DNA from: Bidens hawaiensis
Taxonomy: Eukaryota > Streptophyta > Magnoliopsida > Asterales > Asteraceae
Assembly: GCA_021521415.1 (NCBI GenBank)
Contig: JAIQDT010000295.1
Coordinates: 1,736,001-1,800,000 of the forward strand
Reading direction: 5' to 3'
DNA: 64,000 nt
Within the stretch, counting starts at the first letter, position 1. Every line of letters begins with the position of its first letter. Shown here piece after piece: positions 44,298 to 55,380 of this stretch. The notes under the pieces are model-generated. The model was not told where the DNA came from. It ran no database searches and saw only the letters and a list, made by a program, of their open reading frames with translations. The position numbers and the translations under genes are program-made.

Positions 44298-47180
44298 ACG
44301 ATAAAGTTGCGATTGGCTATAAAAAAGGTTGAATTTGTTGTAACTTGAAAATTAATATATGTTGCATTTGATGTAAAAAAAGGTTGCATTTACATGTAAT
44401 AAAGGTTGCATTTGAGGTACAAAGGTTGCATTTACGTATTAAAAATGTTGCATTAGCATATAAAAAGAGTTGCATCATAAAAGGTTGCATTTAAATACTT
44501 CATGCAACCCTGCATTATCTACCATAAAGGTTTCATTAGGTCTAATGCAACTTCACCTAATGCAGCCATTGATAAAATGTTGCAGTAGGCCTAATGCAAC
44601 TTTTTTAAGGCCTAATGCAACTTTTCATCGGGGTTGCAATAGCTCAATTTTCTTGTAGTGACATTAGCGACACCGTCTATAAGAGAATACCAAATAGATT
44701 CGGATTTCGTATGAGATCGTTAATAAGCATACATTAATGACATCTTCTATAAGAGAATACCAAATAGATTCAGATTTTTATATGAGATCGTTAATAAGAA
44801 TACATTAACGACACCGTCTATAAGAAAATACCAAATAGATTCGGATTTCATATGAGTTCGTTAATAAGCATACATTAATGACACCGTCTATAAGAGAATA
44901 CCAAATTGATTCGGATTTTTATATGGGATCGTAAATAAGAATACATTAACGACACCGTCTATAAGAGAATACCAAATAGATTCGGATTTCATGAATCAAC
45001 CAACCAAAAGCGGTAAACACATTAGCAATTAAGCATGTAAGCATGTAACACCAAATCGAGCATTTATTTAAGTAAAGTATACAATAAAGTTTGTGGTTTA
45101 AGACTCAAGTATAAATTGTTTAATTTGAATAAGTATGCAATATTACCCCAATAACGAAAGATGGAAAACGGGGTATGAAAAGTACTCACGTTCAAGTAAC
45201 AAACTTGATTTGGTAAAATGACGAGTAACCGGAAGGATGAGGTTTTACGAGAAAAGTCTAGATTAAAGGAAGTTTGGCATTAGAAAGATTGTTTAGGAAG
45301 TCTTTAAATAAAATAAATTCTATGAAATGTAAACAATTTAAAGTTTAAGGTTTAAAATGTAAATATATAAGAAAAACATAATAATAGTCTTTTAAAATAT
45401 AAGTTTGCTCGAAACCGGGTTAAAGTATCTAGCCCTTAATATTTACTCAACCTATGTTAAGTAATAAGGTGGGTAAAAATGCAAGAATGCAAGCCCCTTT
45501 ATAATATAGATACCAAAACGGGTTTTAACGAGTGTTTCGGGTTGTTGGTTTGAGTCTTGATAATTGGTCAAACCCAAAGTCAACTTTCCAAAATAATGAA
45601 TGTTATGAGGTAACTCAATAAAATTTAATAAGACTTAACCAAGTATGTAGTTCTATTGTTTTAGAACTAACAACGTCCGTTAAGTGAGTGTTCGGTTTTG
45701 TCGCTCCAAACTTTGTTATGAGATCAAGTTGGATCCAACATTTCCAAAAGATCAAGAAAATAATTAAAATCAGTTTATAAAGTATTTTTAAAGATTTATA
45801 CAAGTCTTGATAGCTAAAAACACACTTGTGTGTCTTATGCGAGTGAAAATCGGTTTAGTTCGGTTTGGTTCGGTTTCCATCTCACAATAAGTTCATGGAT
45901 GATTGCCACATGCCCAAATATCAAAGAACTTGTATAATAATTTATAAATGATGATACTTAAGTTTTACAACCTAAAAGTTAACAATGAAGTCTTTAAACG
46001 AAAGTTCGTTTTCGGTTCGGATCTTATTTCGGGTTAAGACCGAGGTAAGATTCTACAAACTCAAAACCATAGAACTTATAAAAATGATTTTAGAAACTTA
46101 AGCCTAACAATAAGCATATTTAAACAATTATTTAACAAAACTAGTAAACAAGTACGGTTTACGGTTTGGAGCTATTTACGGTTAAACCGAGACTAGTCTC
46201 TAAACCCATAACCATAGAACTTATGAATACAATATAAAAACTAAAATGAGCAGAAGTTAAGCATAGTTAGTAAGCAATAATAAAGTTAGATGGTTAGATA
46301 GTTAAATATAAATCAAGGACCATGAAAGTCCTCCATGAAGCCTTGCCTTACGAGGCCCGACACTTCACCGGCCGAGACCGGAGAAATGACCACCAAAGGT
46401 AACAAGGGGTGTATATTATATATATGTTGTGCCATAAGTTACAAGTATTAATTAAGACTAATTAAAATGCAAAACTTGAGCAGTTTGACTTTTGAAAGTC
46501 AAATCTTCAATTTGAGTGAGAAAATAAAATATGAGCAGGGATGGATATAGGAGAGGGTCTTGTATTTATAAGACAAGGTTTGGAGGGTTAAACAAGAGGT
46601 TTTGTGCATATAAACCGGGTTTTGGATAAAGGAACCAACAGAAAACACATTCTGCAGCTTCTGGTCTGCTAGCCTTCGCGATACGCGACCAAGGAGGGTG
46701 TCCCCCATCGCGTGGCGCGATGGGGTGGTCGGCAGGTGATTTCCAACTTTGAAACTTGGCAAAAATGGTCCTGAAGTTCGTTTTAAGCGTTTTTTAAAGC
46801 GTTTTGAGGACCGAAAAAGATGTTTTTGAGACCCAACAAGTGTAAAACAAATATGAAACATAAAATCCACCATTTAGAATATATCGAGGGTTTCGGTTTA
46901 CAAAACACGCCGGTTTACATAATAACATTGCTGGTCTAACTGCGACCCTATAAACTTTTCACTTTAGTTTAGTTGGGAATCTCTTGTCGCACAATATACT
47001 TGTAGCTGCTCTCCATCTACACCATCCTACATGGACTCTGTGGGCCACAACAGTGTCTAATTCCCTATTGCTCTGAATAAATGATCCTAGATACTTGAAC
47101 TTCGTTACCTGTGGGACCACTTGCCCTTCACATTAGTGTAACGTTAGTTTACTCGTAACCATCTTTCAACCTTGAAAATG
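44298..47180. repeat. Segmental copy of 26955-29866 (CACTA end, Gypsy LTR, LINE piece)
   Basis: Same order and same junctions as at 26955-29866: GGTTGCATTTG array and CACTA terminus (TTTTCTTGTAGTG, ending about 44660), 70-bp tandem repeats (44661-44992), LTR with the GGCGCGATGGGG block, LINE fragment (46930-47135) and start of an R unit. The copies differ by scattered substitutions and small indels. It is about 2.9 kb long. Confidence 0.9.
46930..47135 (-). mobile_element. LINE fragment, second copy
   Basis: The same 200 bp as at 29609-29815, with the same borders: Gypsy LTR on the left and GTGTAACGTTAGTTTAC of an R unit on the right. It belongs to the 44298-47180 duplication and also resembles 48645-48843 in the full LINE insertion. 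Confidence 0.8.
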
Positions 47181-47447
47181 TGTATCATTTACCACAATCC
47201 ATCTTTCAACCATTTATTAAAAACTAAATAAATTAAATTCTACTAACATAATATAATTTTAAAATAACATTCTATTAATTTCAATGAAAAAAAATAAATA
47301 TTAAAAACACAAAGTAAAGATTAATTTAAAAAAAAATAAATAAGAAGTAACATTAAAGATTAAAAATAATTTAACTCTCAAGTTGTGTACGTAAGTCGGT
47401 ATTCCAAATATGATCGGTAAATGTGTTTCTATGTTATATAGTGCACT
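47140..47447. repeat. R repeat unit (copy d), left of element C
   Basis: It matches 30815-31150 from TTTCAACCTTGAA to ATGTTATATAGTGCACT. The unit is cut at GCACT by element C and continues at 59069 with ACACTAATGAAATG, as in the uninterrupted copy near 36490. Confidence 0.8.
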
Positions 47448-47807
47448 TGTAGGTCTCGTGAATGGATCTAACAACAAAGTTAGTAGAATTTAAAAATCAA
47501 TATGTAACATCGGAGAGCGAAAATCAATATGTAACATTGGTGAGCGAAAATCACAAATGCTACACGATGGTAAAGAAACCGTTGAGAGAAAAGGTAGTAT
47601 AGGTAGAGAGAGAATGAAAAAGAAAAGGTATGGGTGTATAATGGGATATTTATACCCTGTGCACCTAGGTTATTTACTTGGGCCTCATGGTAGTTTATGG
47701 CTTTAGGCCTAGTACAACAAGCTAAACGAAAGCAAATCAACAAATACTTGATAAATCCATCTAATACATTAGCTTATTACCGTGTATAAAGAAAACGAGG
47801 CATAACA
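47448..47807 (-). mobile_element. 3' LTR of element C (360 bp)
   Basis: On the plus strand it runs TGTAGGTCTCGTG to GAGGCATAACA. It shares blocks with 58690-59068 throughout, for example GTGAGCGAAAATCAC, TGTATAATG-G-TATTTATACC (the TATA region on the minus strand) and ACAACAAG-TAAACGAAAGCAA. Confidence 0.85.
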
Positions 47808-47905
47808 GTCTTCCTATAGGCTTTTGTATAGATGGTTGCTTCAGTCTATAGTTTCATGCTTCAGTCCGTCTCATAATCGTATGAGATGCTTCCATCAAAC
47901 AGTTG

Positions 47906-49278
47906 ATTCTAAATGATCAATAAATCAATCATACACAGTGGAATCCCACCAATAGAAAGGCTATAAGTAGGGTTTGGGGAGGGTCGTACTGGATACGGGA
48001 GCTCCGCTAAGTGTTCCGGTCGGTGGAGTGACTCTCGGACGAATTTTCAATGTCCTTGGGGGATGCAGGCACACCGTACCTCTATTTAATGAGATAGAGA
48101 GGTGGCTTCTAGAGAGACCCTAAGCTCTAATAAACATATGTATGAGGGAATATAAGAGGAAATCAAAGTTCGACAGTAATATAAATAATAATAGCACGTA
48201 GTAAAAATACTAATACTACTACATAAAAATATATAATATATGAAAAGAAAATAACATAATTATGTGTGATCAAAATAAGGTAAAGAGAAGCCATTTAATT
48301 ATTTGTCTTCAAGAATTCCTATCCTCAACCATCTCTTTCTCAGAGAGGTTTAGATCTAGCAAATCATGTCTAATCCTCTCATCCCAAGTCAATTTAGGTC
48401 GGCCTCTACCCCTCATCCCCTCTATATTAATGTTTTCTACAGACCTAATATGATTCGTCGTTTGTCTTCTCTTCACATGTCCAAACCATCTCAATCTCCA
48501 CTCTCTTATCTTGTCGGATATGTGCTATTATTCGGTCTAACATTGTGTGTTCACAAATCCAGAGTAGCATTCTCATCACTGCTACCTCCATCTTCCACAC
48601 ATGTTCCTTCTTAATGGCCAAACAATTTGTTCCATATAACATTGCATGTCTAACTGCGACCCTATAAACTTTTCACTTTAGTTTAGTTGGGAATCTCTTG
48701 TCGCACAATATACCTGTAGCTGCTCTCCATCTACACCATCCTACATGGACTCTGTGGGCCACAACAGTGTCTAATTCCCTATTGCTCTGAACAAATGATC
48801 CTAGATACTTGAACTTCGTTACCTGTGGGACCACTTGCCCTTCATTGGTGATCCGGACATCCTCATTATCAATTACCCCACCAAAATCACAGTGGAGGTA
48901 CTCCGTCTTGGAGCAACTAATCCACTCCTCTAGCCTCATGTTTAGATCTGGTTTTCTCTTGGCAAGTAACACAATAACGACTGCGAACATCATGCACCAC
49001 GGGAGTGTCTCCTGAATTAACTTTGACAACTCATCTAAGAATACTGAAAAAAATAAACGGACTCAAAGCTGAGCCCTGGTGAAGGCCTACCTCTACGGGG
49101 AAGAAATCAGTATCCCCATGGGCGCACTAACACTTGTTGCACTCCTGATATACTTATTCATAATTATCTCTATATATTTCCTCGGGAACCCTCTACTCTC
49201 CAGGAATTCCCAAAGCACTTGGCGTGGCACACTTTTTGCACTCCTCGAATACATATCATTTAGTTAATTCTAAATGAT
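47906..49278 (-). mobile_element. LINE (RTE-type) insertion, 5'-truncated, with 12-bp target duplications
   Basis: ATTCTAAATGAT occurs at 47906-47917 and again at 49267-49278, bracketing 1349 bp. On the minus strand the 3' end reads CCTCCCCAAACCC ... TTGGTGGGATTCCACTGTGT and ends in an ATTGATTTATTGATC tail, like RTE-type plant LINEs. The coding part is the C-terminal half of the reverse transcriptase. The insertion lies on the stop codon of the element C gene (FDDRII-stop falls in the duplicated bases). Confidence 0.85.
48250..49150 (-). pseudogene. LINE reverse transcriptase, C-terminal part, catalytic DD lost
   Basis: In order along the minus strand and in several frames: GRPSPG / FQYS (broken HQGSALSPF region, about 49085-49030), DELSKLIQETLPWCMMFA followed by VVIVLLA where the family has DDIVLLA (the catalytic aspartates are replaced), KTEYLHCDFGG, VPQVTKFKYLGSFVQSNREL, VGWCRWRAATGILCDKRFP, MLYGTNCLAIKKEHVWKMEV, RMLLWICEHTMLDRI, RWFGHVKRRQTTNHIRSVEN, RGRGRPKLTWDERIRHDL. 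At least three frameshifts are visible. The active site change alone makes it inactive. Confidence 0.88.
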
Positions 49279-51880
49279 GCGATCATCAAACCAGTTGAAT
49301 TTGTTGTTGATGCCGGTGTAACGAAAATCGAGGTATGGATAGGTGTCATGCTCACCCAGCCGAAGAAGTCCGTGCTTATCAAAGAACCGTAGCTCGGCTC
49401 GAACGTTGTGGTACACAACAACGTCACCGTTCAGCATCTCATCATAAAAAACATCTCTATGAACAATGATATTACCATCAATTGGCATCTTGTATTTCCA
49501 GATGTCATTTCAATCAGCTGTCCGGTGAGCTTGTTTATCTCTATGGGGTGAGCCAAGCTCTTTCCTTCATTGACTTTATAATCCTCAAACCCCTTCTTGG
49601 CTTGCATTTTGATTTTTCTATTTTCCAACATGCAAACCGCAAGGCTTTGTTCTTTTGTCGGGTAAAGTAGTTCAGATCCAATTCTAACAACATATGCATC
49701 TCATGGTGGAGAAGATAAGTGATATCGCCGTTTTCTCTTCAAATCACCCACCGTTCATTGACATGTTCCCTTTGAATAAAGCTGAAATCATGGTAGGGAT
49801 CATTTCAGTCTCAGTTTCTACACCAATCATTAACGCCAATGAACTTCGTCTTCCTGACAGGATGTCTATTAATAGTGGATGTAACTCTTGAGACATCAGG
49901 CTTGGAAGGTGCCTGAGAAGGACCGACCGTGACAGCAATGGGCTAATCTGAACAATCGACCTTATACAACAGATCAACACTTCCCTCAATAGGATATAGA
50001 GGTCCCGAAAACAGGTTGTGTTCAATACCCTTGAACTGCTCTTCAACCATTTTCTCCATGTCTTGGCTTTCCTTGAGACGTTCAGGATCAGCAACCTGCA
50101 CCTCAACATTATTAGTGGCAGTTTCACCCCTTGGTTCCTAACACCGGTAGCATCATCACAACCACCATCATTATCGCCATCATATTCATCATAAGAATCG
50201 TGCACATCATCATCGCCATTATCATCATGTTCATCAACATCACTATGAGACTCATCACTATCTAACTCCTCTTTTTCTACCACCCCAGTATTCTGTGTTG
50301 CAATACCATACGTGCTAGCACCTGGAACACCACCTTCAACAATTTTAAGAGCATTATCATTTAAAACCTCCTCTCGACTATCCCAATGGTTAAAGAACCT
50401 AGACAGCATCTTCTTCAACCCTTCCACATCTTCACTCCCAAGATCAATCAAATCACAAGCACCATTGTATTTGCCTTCATTCTGCTTGTTGATTATTCGC
50501 TGCTTGGAATTTGGCTGCTTTAATTGTACAATCTCTGCCTATAGATCATCAATGATTTTCTTTCGATCAACCATCTTTTTTTTGAAGCACTTCAATTTTG
50601 GTTTTGAGTTGTTTGATCGTGCCTTTGTCGACTCATCTTTTAGCTTCAAGACTTTCAATATTTTATGTTCTTGATCATCTTTAAATTATGCTCCAACCTC
50701 TTTCGGTGGATTCTTCAAGAGAAGTCAACCTCCTCAACACTGGGACTTATAATATTCAGAGATTTCACACGTGGCACTAGACACTAGATTTTTGGAAAGG
50801 ACCGCTAGAGTAGATGTGGTTGGAGGGGTTTCATATTGAGTATTGGTCAAGGTTAGTCAAGTGGGAGAAACTACGAGTGATGTGTAGGTTAGGATTGGTA
50901 AGTCTTGATTGAGTTGGCTGGGTGGTAGTTGTAATCGCTGGAATGGTTCGGATAAGTGTAAAGGTGGGAATAGGAATAGTGATGGAGGGGAAAGGTAAAG
51001 TGGTATATTGGATGGGTCATATGGTGGTAGAGGTAGCTGTGGGTCCTTTATCTGAGGAAGGAGGTGTTCTAAAAGGTTGGTTGGGCATCTAGATTGAGGT
51101 AGGAGGAGGTAAGGTCGTGGTTTAGGAAGGTTCAGAAGTTTGAGGTGGTGGAGATGTATGTGGAATAAGGAGAAAGGAGGGGGGAGAGCTAGGTGAAGGT
51201 GAGTGTGGAGGAGTTATGGATTTGGTCTTGGTTCTTTTTTGCTGGCTTGGTTTCTTTGGCTGGTTTAATTTACTTATTTTTCAACTAGGCTTTAGTTCGC
51301 TTCATTGTCTTGGGAAAAGAAACGTGTGGATACGGCTGGGTGGTGGTGGTGATGAAAGGAAGGGTGGATTAAGGATGGGATGATGTTGTAGTTGTCAATG
51401 GCGGCTGACTTTCAGCAACTGTTGTCTTGAGCTTTATTCTCAATTTCTTGGAGGGTTCACCAACCTTCTTTGTTTTCTTTAGGGTTGCTCGGGTGAAGCG
51501 CTCAACCTTGAGGAACAACACTAACATAGCGTCATGGTTTTCCTCTTTCGTTTAGGGGCATCGGTGGTCTTCGTAGCCAGGGTTGTTCTAGTCATGCCTC
51601 ATTTCCTTCCAACTCAGTAGCTTCTAACTCATCATCATCATCACCATGTTCATATTCCTAAATCAGAGGCTCAGTCTTCACAAATCTCCAGAAATTTTGC
51701 TATGGATTCTTACTCGAGTACTTGTATGCTTTCTTGTGTTTTGGCTTCAAGAACGAGTCAAACAAACCATTTTAAATGTTCCTAGCATGATAGGGCTCGC
51801 TAGGAACAATCTCTTCACCATCTTCATCCACTTCGACCTCATCAACTAGTCGAGTAACTTCAGGAACATCCTCATCCAAG
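49270..51880 (-). pseudogene. Gene of element C (env-position, decayed): coiled-coil and acidic protein
   Basis: Read on the minus strand: a Lys/Arg and Ser-rich N-terminal region with Pro/Ser-rich tracts (PPHSPSPSSPPS near 51190); a coiled-coil segment (KCFKKKMVDRKKIIDDL, EIVQLKQPNSKQRIIN, about 50620-50480); DLIDLGSEDVEGLKKMLSRF; an acidic run (DEHDDNGDDDVHDSYDEYDG, about 50240-50170); then in another frame MLENRKIKMQAKKGFEDYKV and DGNIIVHRDVFYDEMLNGDV, ending NKFNWFDDRII and stop (49270). No enzyme motif is seen. Position before the 3' LTR and composition fit an env-like or extra gene of Sirevirus-type elements; this is inference. Broken by several shifts. Confidence 0.5.
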
Positions 51881-52061
51881 ATTAACTCAAAGAATCATGG
51901 AGAGTCCACTTGTTAGTCTGACCAGAATATGTATGTATAATGTTTAATATGAATTGAGAGAATTTCATATCAACGTTTTTAATCAAGCATATCCGAAAAT
52001 CAAACCAGACGAGACACATGCTATTTAATCCCCCCCTCCCCCCTTAAATCAGTCAAACGCC

Positions 52062-52402
52062 GGATGATGATGAGGGCAAGGTACTTCCAATAAAGAGGCA
52101 GGTACTTCTTCAAACATCCCCTAATCTGTATCATATATTCCCCATGGTTACTATTGTTGTTAGGGAATCCTTGATCTACAACATCCTCCTTCTTTAACTT
52201 ATTTACTATTGTGGTTGGAGAGTCCTTGATCTACTGCACACTTCTAACATCCTCCTCGGCAATTACACTATGTTTATCTGCAACCTTTGTCCTGATCACA
52301 AGATTTCCATATATATATTTTGATTGCTTAGTGTTAGCCCAAAACTCTTCTGCCTAGCAAAAGTGAATCTCTAGATTGGCCGTGATAGCATAAGACAAGT
52401 GA
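52062..52402 (-). other. Interior of element C next to the B insertion
   Basis: No ORF is recognised. It is shared with 42055-42394, including GAGGGCAAGGTACTTCCAAT and CTAGATTGGCCGTGATAGC. A C-rich run lies just outside at 52029-52042. Confidence 0.5.
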
Positions 52403-52407
52403 CAATC

Positions 52408-52725
52408 TGTAGGGCTAATATTCTATACTATTATTAAAATTGTGTACGCCTTTTTATTTGCTTATAGTTAGTGTATTACGAACTTAGTACGTTTATTTTG
52501 TATGAGAAATATAAAAGTTGGAGAAATGGGGACTTATAAAAGGGTCACTTTACCCATTTCTCCATAACATCTCAAGGAAATAAAATAAACTTTCTCTCAC
52601 GTGTTTGATCTTTCTCTCTTTTGTTTGAAACTAAGATCTGAGATCCGAGTGTTGCTATTGATTCCGCTAACTAACAACACGGATTGATCCAAGTCAAGTT
52701 GTGAGATCCATCTAGAGGACCTACA
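52408..52725 (+). mobile_element. 5' LTR of element B (318 bp)
   Basis: TGTAGGGCTAATATT to GAGGACCTACA. The TATA-like and start region is near 52530-52545 (GGGGACTTATAAAAGGGTC). Nearly identical to the LTR of B' (42400-42717) and clearly similar to 57303-57602. Confidence 0.92.
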
Positions 52726-52982
52726 ATTGGTCTAAGAGCTTTCGACACAACTTTTTGTGGTTTTCAGATCATACTTTTGGGTTTTTATCTTAGTTTTTGT
52801 TGGATTTGAGGTTGTTTTTGGTTTATTAACTTCTTTTGGAGTATCTTCACGAAAATCATCATATATGTGTTTTTGCAGTGTTGTATCCGGTTCATATTCG
52901 GTTGAAAAACTCATATCTAGGCTGATTTATTGGCTTTTAGACTAAGGTCTTTTTGACTTTATTGCTAGTTTAGGAGTTATCT

Positions 52983-53165
52983 TAAAAAAAGTCGATTAGA
53001 ATTTTTTTGGTGGGAAAAAAGTTCGAATCGAAAAAAAAGTAAATAATTCGATTAGATTTTTTTGGCAGGAAAAAAAGCCGATCAGAATTCTTTTGGCAAA
53101 AAAAATCGATTAGAATATTTTGGCGTGAAAAAAGTCGATCATCGCAAATAAAAATCTAATTGAAC
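52983..53165. repeat. Leader array in element B: TCGATTAGAAT motif
   Basis: Four to five TCGATTAGAATTTTTTGGC-like units with GGGAAAAAA tails, between primer site and gag. Same as 42975-43150. Confidence 0.75.
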
Positions 53166-53249
53166 AAAAAATATAGTCGTTTTTTAGTCAAATAAATAAT
53201 CTATTTGAGTCCAAATATTTTTTATTCTATTTTGACTCGAATTTAAAAA

Positions 53250-54535
53250 AATGTCTTACTATCCTGAGCTTGAAGGATATCTGAATATGAGGAAAAATCG
53301 AACGGAAATGTTAAAAGTAGAATTCAACATGTTTAATCATATTAAAGTAGAATCAATTTCCTCGCTTATCGACAGATTTGAGTAACTCATCACAAAAATG
53401 AGAAGTGTCGTTATCATCAATGATTTGTCTAAGATCAACATGAAGTTGTTGGATTCATTGCCTTACACATGGTACATCAGTGAGGCTACCATCAAGAGAA
53501 CCACAAACCTAAATACCATAATACTCTCAGAGTTGACTTCTATCATCAAGTCTTTATAAATGGATGACAAGCTCCGAATATACATTTATTCCAAAGAAGA
53601 CAAAGTTGGGGCAAGTTCTGCAGGTAGTAGTCAAGCAAGTCTTATCATTCTTGAGTGTGCTGCATGTGGAAGCAATCAAGATAGTCTTATCCTTCCCGAG
53701 GTACACACACATTTATTCTCTCAAGCATGTATAAAGTTAGAACGATGAATACAAAAATGCTGAAAATGGTTTGAAATGGCGCCTGATAAACAGAATGGGG
53801 TCATTGGGACACTGATAAATACTATAGTCCCTAAACTGTTCAATAACAACTACACTAGCCTACCCCATTTTAGTTTCAATACCCCACCAAGGACGAAATG
53901 GTCTATAGAGTTGATCATGTCCCAAAACCAAATATATTTGTTCCTCTGCTTTCGAAGACTGTTCATCCAATCCCGATGCCTGCTAGTTCTAGTAGTGGTG
54001 TATCTTGTTCAGCAGGTTGTGTAGAAGAGAGCGGGTGGTGGAAACGGACTTGAGTTATGATTGTGAAACTGTTTATGATGAAACTTGTGTTGTAAATTGT
54101 GTCAATGACAAAAGGCCTGTTGAGGTGAACATATCAAGTTGTTCATCATCAAGTTGTAAGCCTGAGGATAATTCAAGTAAAAGCATAATTTTTGAAATTG
54201 AGAAAGCTAATAATTCATGTAAATATGTTCCACCAAGTAAACGATCATTTTCTCCAACAACAAATCAATTAAAGAATCCTCATTCGCACAACTACTATGG
54301 TCATTATCAACAAAATTATGTTGATTCTTACTATATAAATGACTTTGTGGTTATGGATCTAAAAATTTTTATAATCATGTTTCTTTCCATGGATCACCTT
54401 TCCTACCACATCAACAATTATAGTACTGATAATTTCTATGATGCTCCTAGGAGAAAGTGTTGTTTTGTTTGTAGTCATTTGTTTCACCTTGCAAGACATT
54501 GCAATCACCAGTTCAAGCAACAAACTGATATTTAA
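53250..54535 (+). pseudogene. Copia Gag remnant of element B
   Basis: It corresponds to Gag of element A in blocks: VEFNMFNHIKVES, LLDSLPYTWYISEATIKRTT, then FNNNYTSLPHFSFN, AGCVEESG, YDCETVYDETCVVNCVNDKR, CKYVPPSKRS, and at the end the second CCHC knuckle CCFVCSHLFHLARHC (about 54460-54500) with its last stretch before the stop at 54535. Several stops (for example after LIDRFE) and shifts interrupt it. The first knuckle region of A is absent. Confidence 0.82.
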
Positions 54536-54974
54536 AGACGGCTTAGTTAGTCACCAAATAGAGCTTTTAGTAGCCTAGATTCAAGGACTGATCAAGCTGA
54601 TAGTGAACCCAGTGAAGTGGATGTGAGATACAAAGTTAATATAACGCAAAAACAAAAATTTTTGGAAAACTAAAAAGGATAAAATAAAAAAGGATCCCAA
54701 GACTACAAAGTTTGAAAATTCATAAAAACGAGTTTTAACATCAAGAAAAGAAAAGTCCAAAATTGGCAAAACCAAGGAACAAGTTTTTGCTTGGATTACT
54801 AATGACTATTCTTCATCAAGTGAGGCTTCAACAATAAATAAATTGTTTTATGGAAATAAAATCAAGTTTAATCTGTTTATGGTTGACCTGAGACAAAAAT
54901 GTCTCGGGAACCAATGTCCATTTAAACGATTAGTGCATGTAAGGTCAATCACGGAGGACTATCAATAGTATTAG

Positions 54975-55380
54975 GTACATAGATAGTGGTTGCACCCGGC
55001 ATATAATGGGAGACGAACCCTTGCTGTATATTTTATGCTAAACCTTTCGATAGCGGATTCGAGTATTTCAAAAACGACATGGGAAAACTTCAAGGAATAG
55101 GAAATATTTCATATGGTACTTTGTGCTTCAGCAACGTCAACCATGTTCAAATGGCTCAACCACAACTTGTCAAGCGTTTCTTAAACTCAACTCGCCTAAC
55201 TACTTCTCTCAAGTGATAGATTCAACATCAGCTACTAAGTGTCGGTTTGAATCTTTTAAACTTTGTTATACAATGTTATAACGCATGCTTAAGATAGTCC
55301 ATCTGAGAATAGTTTTGTTGATCTCTTCACTAAAGCCATCGATCTTGCCCGATTCGAATTTCATGTCGAATCGCTCGCAT
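54975..55380 (+). pseudogene. Protease start fused to RNase H end (element B)
   Basis: DSGCTRHIMGDEPLL at about 54984-55028 is the Copia protease motif. Broken frames follow (FSNVNHVQMAQPQLVKRFLN-like). Then, near 55300-55380, FVDLFTKAIDLARFEFHVES and stop match the last residues of element A RNase H. About 3 kb that encodes integrase and reverse transcriptase in A is missing between about 55200 and 55290. Confidence 0.8.

Noticed and set aside
47448..47807. Solo LTR with its own flanking duplication
   Set aside because: Its right flank does not repeat GCACT. The matching duplication (ACACT) is at 59069, after the partner LTR, so it is one end of element C.
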